13,023 nt of DNA from Gammaproteobacteria bacterium HGW-Gammaproteobacteria-14. Lineage in GTDB: Bacteria; Pseudomonadota; Gammaproteobacteria; Pseudomonadales; Alcanivoracaceae. This document shows, piece by piece, positions 8,373-13,023 of the stretch; the first letter of the stretch is position 1; the number at the start of each line of letters is the position of its first letter. The notes below the pieces were generated by a model that had not been told where the DNA came from, did not search any database, and saw only the letters and a program-made list of their open reading frames with translations. Location: contig PGZG01000034.1 in NCBI GenBank assembly GCA_002840115.1, forward strand, positions 1 through 13,023, in the 5' to 3' direction. Position numbers and translations under genes: made by a program.

Positions 8373-9599
8373 ATGCGAAAAAGATTTTTCACCTCCGCCA
8401 TACTCCTGACACAAGGAATTATTGCTGCGATTTTATTCGCAGCCTCCAGCGTCGTTGCGTCTATTGAAGTCTGCGACAGTGATATCAAAACAATTTCAAA
8501 TGACCAGCCTAACCCAGACTTAACCGCGCTGGTTGCTGCGCTTAGTGAAGCAGCCAGCGGCGCACCCTCTACCCTGCGTCAATTACGCAATGCCATTACC
8601 GAATTACCGCGCTCTCCAGCGGAAAGCATGCTGCAGGATCGCGCCCGAGTGATATTGGCAGCCCATGCACTACGCGATGGTAAGGCTCTTGAAGCGCGTC
8701 AGTGGCTCTCCTCGATTTCCACAGAAAGCAGCATGGCGGTGGATGCAGGCTTGCTAATGGCTGAGTCCTGGCGGATAGCAGGAGATAACGAAAACGCCTT
8801 AACCTGGTTTATGCGGGTTGGCCGCCACTTCCCTTACGATATTGCCGCGCTCAATGGCTTACTGGATGCTGCGGATAATCTGCGCAGCCAAGGCCATGCC
8901 CCCATGGCAGCTGCGCTGCATGATGAAGTACTGAATCGCGCTATGACGGCGAGAGGCATCCTTGATGCACTGCCGGATGACCCTCATGCGCGCGCCGATA
9001 TTATTTTGCTTTCAAGCTCTCACCTGCCCGCCCCTCTAAGACGGCAGCTCAATGAACAAATCCTGCACCATAGTCCTGATACGAGAAACGCGCGACGCAC
9101 CAGCCAAAGAGCGGAGCAACGGTGGCATTGCCTGCTCAGACAGCAGCGGGATATGGAGCAACAGCGCCGTATCATCCTGCAACAAGTCACTACAACCCGG
9201 CAGGCACTCGCTGACATCGACCAACAACTGATTGCCATGGAACTACAACGCCAGAGCCTCAGCACGGCCATGGTTCCCAACGATTTTTCCGCTGAGCAAG
9301 TCAATCTGCGCCAACAACTTCGACAAGTCAGCAATACCATGCTGAGGACGCAGGCCCAGCGAGATTTCCTGGCATCCGCGCAAGACAAGCTTCCGCTGAT
9401 GCTCAACGATACAGAGCAACGGCTGGCCATATTGGCAGCCTTCTATGAAGACGTCCGGGGAAATGCGCAGGCAAGTATGGATGAAGGGATTCGTCGCGCT
9501 CTCAACGCACTGGATAACCAGTTCAGAAACATTGCCGCCGAGAGTCAGGCGCGGCAAGCAGAGTTATTAGTAGAGATGGGGGCCGTAACAGCACAGTGA
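8373..9599 (+). CDS. Exported TPR-like/coiled-coil protein of unknown function, divergent from tpsB
   Basis: I do not recognise this gene. From the ATG at 8373 it encodes 408 residues. MRKRFF followed by a hydrophobic stretch to about residue 30 looks like a signal peptide, or a single N-terminal anchor; there is no lipobox. An in-frame ATG at 8355 would place six residues before this signal, and neither start has a clear Shine-Dalgarno. Residues about 50-200 are alpha-helical with A/L/W spacing resembling TPR repeats (ARVILAAHALRDGKALEARQWL and ALTWFMRVGRHFPYDIAALN). From about 240 the protein is Gln/Arg/Leu-rich with heptad-like spacing (RQQRDMEQQRR, LADIDQQLIAMELQRQSL), giving a long probable coiled coil to the C-terminus. 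It is divergent from tpsBA with an 86-base shared gap, so periplasmic or envelope work linked to the TPS system is a reasonable inference. An unrelated structural role is equally open. Confidence 0.85.
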   Translation: MRKRFFTSAILLTQGIIAAILFAASSVVASIEVCDSDIKTISNDQPNPDLTALVAALSEAASGAPSTLRQLRNAITELPRSPAESMLQDRARVILAAHALRDGKALEARQWLSSISTESSMAVDAGLLMAESWRIAGDNENALTWFMRVGRHFPYDIAALNGLLDAADNLRSQGHAPMAAALHDEVLNRAMTARGILDALPDDPHARADIILLSSSHLPAPLRRQLNEQILHHSPDTRNARRTSQRAEQRWHCLLRQQRDMEQQRRIILQQVTTTRQALADIDQQLIAMELQRQSLSTAMVPNDFSAEQVNLRQQLRQVSNTMLRTQAQRDFLASAQDKLPLMLNDTEQRLAILAAFYEDVRGNAQASMDEGIRRALNALDNQFRNIAAESQARQAELLVEMGAVTAQ

Positions 9600-9620
9600 A
9601 GAAACACTCGTTGAACTCAA

Positions 9621-9677
9621 GCCACGACCGCTGTTGGAAAACCTGAAACTTGAAACAGTCGTGGCCTGATGCTTTTT
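9621..9677 (+). terminator. Hairpin between convergent transcription units
   Basis: GCCACGAC (9621-9628) pairs perfectly with GTCGTGGC (9658-9665). The pairing can extend inward through CTGTT/AACAG past a small bulge. A five-T run follows at 9673-9677, seven bases after the stem, so it would work best, if imperfectly, for the plus-strand gene ending at 9599. It also lies downstream of the minus-strand operon ending at 9702, without a T-run in that direction. Confidence 0.45.
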
Positions 9678-9687
9678 AATACTTAGC

Positions 9688-9717
9688 TATTCTTTGGAAA
9701 CTTATTCTTTGGAAATT
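9688..9717. repeat. Tandem 15-base duplication over a stop codon
   Basis: TATTCTTTGGAAA occurs at 9688-9700 and again at 9703-9715, a 15-base direct repeat. On the minus strand it encodes the last residues (ISKE) and stop of the small gene ending at 9702. The second copy would encode VSKE and another stop. It looks like a local slippage or duplication event. Confidence 0.6.
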
Positions 9718-9971
9718 TTAGGCGCCGAATCCTTTACCGTGTCGCGGGCGTCTTCGGCGACATCCAGTACATCATCAGCGAACCCGCCAATCTCCGCAGT
9801 AATATCACGCACCAGCTGGTAGATACTGTCGCGATCCACTTCCTTGTCTTCGTTATCGACAAAACCACGGGCGTAATCGACCACCAGATTGTGGATATTT
9901 TCCACCCGAACAGTGCCCGATTTCACCGTGCTTTCCAGTACGCTACGAACGGCGTCTAGTACCTTGATCAT
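9702..9971 (-). CDS. Small acidic helical protein, third gene of the desaturase operon
   Basis: Encodes 89 residues with no signal peptide or membrane segment. The sequence is acidic (runs such as DNEDKEVDRD) and looks entirely alpha-helical. A strong AGGAG sits six bases before the ATG, and the gene starts 23 bases after the desaturase stop, so it is a genuine co-transcribed gene. The pattern TVRVENIHNLVVDYA...SIYQLVRDITAEIGGFADDVL faintly recalls small gammaproteobacterial proteins with a TVExIH motif followed by VYDxIRxIN, whose function I do not know; this resemblance is from memory and weak. Its place behind the reductase and desaturase suggests a role in, or response to, membrane lipid state. 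The last residues lie in a 15-base tandem duplication. Confidence 0.82.
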   Translation of the reverse strand: MIKVLDAVRSVLESTVKSGTVRVENIHNLVVDYARGFVDNEDKEVDRDSIYQLVRDITAEIGGFADDVLDVAEDARDTVKDSAPKISKE

Positions 9972-9994
9972 GCCTGTCTCCTGGGATTGGCGCT

Positions 9995-11128
9995 TCAGGC
10001 CATCGCAGTTTTGGCACGTTTGCTGTTCGGTAGCGACAGGCGCATTACCTTACCCAGCACCGAGCCAAACTGGCGATGGAGCGGTTTCGCGTTGTAAGGC
10101 AGGTTGTACTTGCTGGCAATGGACCGCACCTCACGCGCAGCTTCAGCATACCGGTTACTGGGCATGTCAGGGAACAAGTGATGTTCAATCTGATGACTCA
10201 GGTTACCGCTCATAATGTGCATCAGCTTGCCACCTTCGATATTGGCGGAACCCAGCATCTGACGCAGGTACCAGCGGGCCTTGTCTTCGTTTTCCACATC
10301 TTCCGGGGTGAAGTCTTCGACTCCCTCCGGGAAGTGGCCGCAGAAAATAATGGTATAGGCCCACAGGTTACGGATCAGGTTAGCGCTGATGTTGCCGGTT
10401 AGCACGGGCAGGAAAAACGGCCCGGCCAGTAACGGGAAGAACACATAATCCTTGGCCACCTGCTTGCGGACTTTTTTACCAATATGCTTGAGCTGGCCCC
10501 AGGCCTCCTTCAGGCTCTTCTCGCCCTTGCGTACCCGCTCAAATTCCACATCGTGTAGGGCCACGCCCCACTGGAAGAAGGTCGCCAGCAACGCATTGGT
10601 TACCGGCTGCGCCAGATAGGCCGGGTGCCATGGCTGGCGCTCGCTCATCCGCAAAATGCCGTAACCCACATCACGATCCATGCCGACCACATTGGTCCAC
10701 TTGTGGTGCATATAATTATGGGAGTGCTGCCACTGATCGGAGGGGCACACATTGTCCCACTCCCAGGTAGATGAATGGATTTCCGGGTCACGCATCCAGT
10801 CCCACTGTCCATGGATTACATTGTGGCCAATTTCCATATTCTCCAGGATTTTTGCCACCCCCAACATCGCGGTACCCGCCAGCCAGGCCGGCGGCAAAAT
10901 GCCGGCAAATAGCAGGCCACGGCCGCCGATTTCCAGGGAACGCTGTACCTTGATCATGCGACGAATATAGCGGGCATCGTCTTCACCCAGACTATCCATA
11001 ATTCGCTTGCGTACCGCTTCAATCTCGGCACCAAACTGCTGCACCTGCTCATCGGTAAGATCCACCGGCAGACGGGATTTACGAGCAGCTTTAATAAGCG
11101 TTTTATCGAGATTCAGTGATGCAGTCAT
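9995..11128 (-). CDS. desB: Membrane fatty-acid (acyl-CoA) desaturase, DesB-like
   Basis: Encodes a 377-residue di-iron integral-membrane desaturase expected to insert a cis double bond, probably delta-9, into saturated acyl chains at the inner membrane, with electrons from the neighbouring reductase. The three histidine boxes are visible: HNVIH (102-106), HSHNYMHH (135-142) and HQIEHH (312-317), plus His265 in CGHFPEG. Hydrophobic segments lie near 70-95, 171-192 and 229-265. Length and boxes fit the FADS-type desaturases. AGGAG lies seven bases before the ATG and the reductase stop is only 11 bases upstream, so the pair is one operon. In Pseudomonas aeruginosa the equivalent desCB operon desaturates exogenous acyl-CoAs and is repressed by DesT; the same role is inferred here. 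Exact substrate and double-bond position cannot be read from sequence. Confidence 0.93.
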   Translation of the reverse strand: MTASLNLDKTLIKAARKSRLPVDLTDEQVQQFGAEIEAVRKRIMDSLGEDDARYIRRMIKVQRSLEIGGRGLLFAGILPPAWLAGTAMLGVAKILENMEIGHNVIHGQWDWMRDPEIHSSTWEWDNVCPSDQWQHSHNYMHHKWTNVVGMDRDVGYGILRMSERQPWHPAYLAQPVTNALLATFFQWGVALHDVEFERVRKGEKSLKEAWGQLKHIGKKVRKQVAKDYVFFPLLAGPFFLPVLTGNISANLIRNLWAYTIIFCGHFPEGVEDFTPEDVENEDKARWYLRQMLGSANIEGGKLMHIMSGNLSHQIEHHLFPDMPSNRYAEAAREVRSIASKYNLPYNAKPLHRQFGSVLGKVMRLSLPNSKRAKTAMA

Positions 11129-11139
11129 GGTGGCTCTCC

Positions 11140-12240
11140 TTATAGTTCGAGGGTGACATTACCGGCGGCGGCGCATACACAAATGCGGACCATATCGCCG
11201 GTTTCACCGAATACTTCACCAGTGGTCAGATCGCGGACCTGACCTTCTTTCAGGGTGACCAGGCAGCCCTGACAAATGCCCATTCGGCAACCATGCTTGG
11301 GCAGCAATCCTGCCTGCTCGGCCACTTCCAGCAGCGGCTTGTCACCGCTAGCCTCGGCGGCGCGCTCACTGTTCCAGAAACGCACCTCCCCGCCACGGGC
11401 GTTGGCATCGCGCTTCAGTGCCGGGCGGAAATTTTCCTGACGCAATTGATCGCCAAGCTCCGCCTGCTGCCAGTGGGCGGATACACTGTCCATCAAGGCT
11501 TCAGGACCGCACACATAGGCAGTACGCTCGCGCCAATCCGGGCACAAGGCCTCTAGCCGTTTCGCTGAAAAATGCCCCTGAATCGCCCCGCTTTTGGCCG
11601 CTGCGCGAGTGAACAAATTCTGGCTGTTCCAGCCGTGAGCCAGAGCCAGACCAAGGCGCTCCTCGGCAAACAGGTTGCTGGCATCGTCCGGGGTGTAATG
11701 CAGGTGCACCAGATCCGCCTCGCGGTTGGCCGATGCCAGACTACGCATCATGCCCATAGCAGGAGTGATGCCACTGCCTGCAGTGATAAACAGCAGTTTC
11801 GGTAAACCACCTTGAGACTGCCCATCTTGAGGTAATGTGAACTCACCCGCAGCCTGATCCAGCATCAGCACCATGCCGGGGCGAGCCCGCTCGTTGATCC
11901 AGCGGGATACATGGCCGCCATCCAGCGCGCGGACAGTCACGGAAAAGCGCTGCCCACGGCGGGCATCGCCGGAAGACACTGAGTAACAACGCCAGTGACG
12001 CACACCTTCAATATCGACACCCAGTCGGACATACTGGCCAGCCAGAGCGCCCTGCCAGGCATCATTCGGGCTAATTACCAGAGAAACAGCGTTGCTGCTC
12101 TCACGAATTACCTGCTCAATACGACCCCGGGGACCAGCGCCCAACAACGGGTCGATCAGCTCAAGATAGGACTCCGGGATGGCGGGTGTCGCCAGCCAAC
12201 GGCCAAAACGGATCAGCGGGTTACGGGACAGGGCATTCAT
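11140..12240 (-). CDS. desC: Ferredoxin-NAD(P)H reductase with C-terminal [2Fe-2S] domain, DesC-like electron donor
   Basis: A 366-residue electron-transfer flavoprotein that should pass electrons from NAD(P)H through FAD and a plant-type [2Fe-2S] centre to the desaturase encoded next. The FAD-binding domain shows RCYS (84-87). The nucleotide-binding domain shows GSGITP (155-160) and CGPEALM (244-250). The C-terminal ferredoxin domain has Cys318, Cys323 and Cys326 (C-x4-C-x2-C) with the fourth ligand probably Cys354 in RICVC. The order FAD, NAD, ferredoxin is that of the oxidoreductases paired with DesB-type desaturases. The N-terminal sequence NPLIRFGRWLATPAIPESY fits the family start, supporting the ATG at 12240. 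It is the first gene of the operon, 26 bases or so below a strong promoter overlaid with operator-like palindromes. All cofactor residues appear intact. Confidence 0.93.
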   Translation of the reverse strand: MNALSRNPLIRFGRWLATPAIPESYLELIDPLLGAGPRGRIEQVIRESSNAVSLVISPNDAWQGALAGQYVRLGVDIEGVRHWRCYSVSSGDARRGQRFSVTVRALDGGHVSRWINERARPGMVLMLDQAAGEFTLPQDGQSQGGLPKLLFITAGSGITPAMGMMRSLASANREADLVHLHYTPDDASNLFAEERLGLALAHGWNSQNLFTRAAAKSGAIQGHFSAKRLEALCPDWRERTAYVCGPEALMDSVSAHWQQAELGDQLRQENFRPALKRDANARGGEVRFWNSERAAEASGDKPLLEVAEQAGLLPKHGCRMGICQGCLVTLKEGQVRDLTTGEVFGETGDMVRICVCAAAGNVTLEL

Positions 12241-12257
12241 GGTCGCATCCAGTCATT

Positions 12258-12275
12258 AGTACACATGTGTGCACT
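12258..12275. promoter_or_regulatory. FabR/DesT-type operator over the -10 and start site
   Basis: AGTACACATGTGTGCACT is an 18-base imperfect palindrome (7 of 9 base pairs symmetrical), overlapping the desC -10 box and the expected start site. Length and AGT/ACT ends resemble the 18-base operators of FabR and DesT as I remember them. The divergent TetR-family gene of that subgroup is the obvious ligand. Inferred, not tested. Confidence 0.55.
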
Positions 12276-12302
12276 ATAAGATCCGACCAGAGCGAAAGTC
12301 AA
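12273..12302 (-). promoter_or_regulatory. Sigma70-type promoter of the desCB-like operon
   Basis: On the minus strand TTGACT (12302-12297, 5/6 match) is followed after 18 bases by TATAGT (12278-12273, 5/6 match). Transcription would start near 12266, about 26 bases before the desC ATG at 12240. Both boxes lie inside or touch operator-like sequences, which fits a repressible promoter. Confidence 0.6.
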
Positions 12303-12314
12303 CAACTGTACACA
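12297..12314. promoter_or_regulatory. Second DesT-like site over the -35 box
   Basis: AGTCAACAACTGTACACA (minus strand TGTGTACAGTTGTTGACT) covers the -35 TTGACT. Its TTGTTGACT half agrees with the Pseudomonas desCB operator as I recall it, but internal symmetry is only 5 of 9 pairs. Binding here would block RNA polymerase at the same promoter as the -10 site. Confidence 0.42.
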
Positions 12315-12323
12315 AAAATAGAT

Positions 12324-12349
12324 ATAACCTTTTTATTTCATAAGGTTAT
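12324..12349. repeat. AT-rich inverted repeat between desC and the regulator gene
   Basis: ATAACCTT (12324-12331) and AAGGTTAT (12342-12349) are perfect 8-base arms around a 10-base loop (TTTATTTCAT). It lies upstream of both divergent genes. It may be a binding site for another regulator or part of the regulator gene's promoter region; no confident -35/-10 pair for the plus-strand gene could be chosen. Confidence 0.4.
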
Positions 12350-12435
12350 TAATATATCCAAGAGTAATAGTGCCGCCAGGGGATAGTTTTAGCGTACAAT
12401 GCGCGACGATGCCCATGCCGACTTTGGAAGAGTCC

Positions 12436-13023
12436 ATGACCAGAATAACAAGACGCACCAGTCACCGTGATGATGATGACGCTCAGGAAGGCGGCCGTCG
12501 CGAGGCCCGCAAACAACGCACCCGACGTGCACTGCTGGATGCCGCACTGGAATTGATGCAGGGCGAGCAGAGCTTCAACAGTATCAGCCTGCGCGAAGTA
12601 GCAAGAAATGCCGGCGTTGTCCCCACCGCTTTTTATCGTCACTTCCGAGATATGGATGAGCTCGGTCTGGCCTTGGTGGAAGAAGCCCTGCGGGCGTTAC
12701 GGCAAATGATGCGCGAGGCTCGCAATGCACCACTGCCCGCCAGCCATCTGATCAATCGCTCTGTAAATACCTATATTGGTTATGTCCGTGCCAACCGCGA
12801 ATATTTCCAGTTTCTTGCTAAAGAACGCTTCGGCGGCAGCCGAGCCCTGCGCCTGGCCATTCGTCAAGGCACGGCACTGTTTATCAGTGAACTGGCCACC
12901 GATCTGGCCCGCTTCCCGATGGCCAACCGTTTCAGCACCGAAGAGCTGCAAATGATGTCGGCCATGGTCGTCAATATCATGTTGTCGGCCACGGAGTTGC
13001 TGTTGGATCTTCCCCAGGACGAC
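12436..13023 (+). CDS. desT: TetR-family regulator of unsaturated fatty-acid genes, FabR/DesT-like (3' end outside window)
   Basis: Transcriptional repressor expected to bind the palindromes in the divergent desC promoter and sense acyl-CoA saturation, as DesT and FabR do. 196 codons are present with no stop before the right edge; the family is a little over 200 residues, so little is missing. The helix-turn-helix reads SLREVARNAGVVPTAFYRHF (51-70), followed by RDMDELGLALVEEA, a signature shared by FabR and DesT. The ligand domain begins near residue 85. The ATG at 12436 is preferred because GGAAG lies five to six bases upstream. In-frame ATGs at 12409 and 12415 lack a ribosome binding site. 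The N-terminus is a hydrophilic tail with a DDDD run. The gene lies back-to-back with desC (195 bases apart), the arrangement known for desT-desCB in Pseudomonas. Naming it fabR instead would be defensible. Confidence 0.88.
   Translation, partial: MTRITRRTSHRDDDDAQEGGRREARKQRTRRALLDAALELMQGEQSFNSISLREVARNAGVVPTAFYRHFRDMDELGLALVEEALRALRQMMREARNAPLPASHLINRSVNTYIGYVRANREYFQFLAKERFGGSRALRLAIRQGTALFISELATDLARFPMANRFSTEELQMMSAMVVNIMLSATELLLDLPQDD

Noticed and set aside
9020..9430. 136-codon minus-strand frame inside the coiled-coil gene
   Set aside because: Cys/Arg/Ser-rich shadow of the Gln-rich coiled-coil coding sequence, with no family resemblance or ribosome binding site noted.
12324..12349. 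The ATAACCTT/AAGGTTAT hairpin as a transcription terminator
   Set aside because: It sits between two divergent genes' 5' ends, the stem is AT-rich and no transcript should end there; kept only as an inverted repeat.
12349..12642. 97-codon minus-strand frame over the regulator's start
   Set aside because: It overlaps the helix-turn-helix coding region of the TetR gene and resembles nothing known.

Overview
The window looks like chromosomal DNA from a gammaproteobacterium, probably of the Pseudomonas / marine Oceanospirillales-Pseudomonadales sort. The clearest taxonomic clue is the right-hand block: a TetR/FabR-DesT-type regulator divergent from a ferredoxin-reductase gene and a membrane fatty-acid desaturase gene, the same desT-desC-desB arrangement known from Pseudomonas. 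The genus cannot be fixed from the sequence alone.

Left and centre (1-8286, all minus strand): a two-partner secretion (TPS) locus. tpsB (8286 to 6607) encodes a 559-residue FhaC/ShlB-type outer-membrane transporter. It is followed after 23 bases by a huge tpsA (6583 downward), a filamentous haemagglutinin/CdiA-like exoprotein. tpsA stays open for 2194 codons and leaves the left edge without a stop. Its layout reads signal peptide, TPS domain, beta-helical repeats (FHA-1-like), a non-repetitive AT-rich segment with cysteines, a conserved segment, more haemagglutinin repeats (FHA-2-like), then a DUF637/pretoxin-like region. This is the CdiA architecture of contact-dependent growth inhibition. 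The part that would carry the variable C-terminal toxin and the immunity gene lies just outside the window.

Centre-right (8373-9599, plus strand): a gene divergent from tpsB for an unrecognised exported protein with a helical, TPR-like N-terminal half and a long coiled-coil C-terminal half. The 86-base gap holds face-to-face promoters whose -10 boxes overlap within one palindrome, suggesting joint control with the TPS genes. A hairpin at 9621-9665 separates its end from the convergent operon on the right.

Right (9702-13023): a minus-strand three-gene operon (desC-like ferredoxin reductase, desB-like acyl desaturase, and an 89-residue acidic protein of unknown function) with tight spacing and strong ribosome binding sites. 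Its promoter (TTGACT, 18 bases, TATAGT) is overlaid by two FabR/DesT-type 18-bp operator-like sequences. The divergent regulator gene (12436 onward, cut by the right edge) most likely acts on them. Together these genes would tune membrane unsaturation by desaturating acyl chains when the regulator senses too few unsaturated acyl-CoAs.
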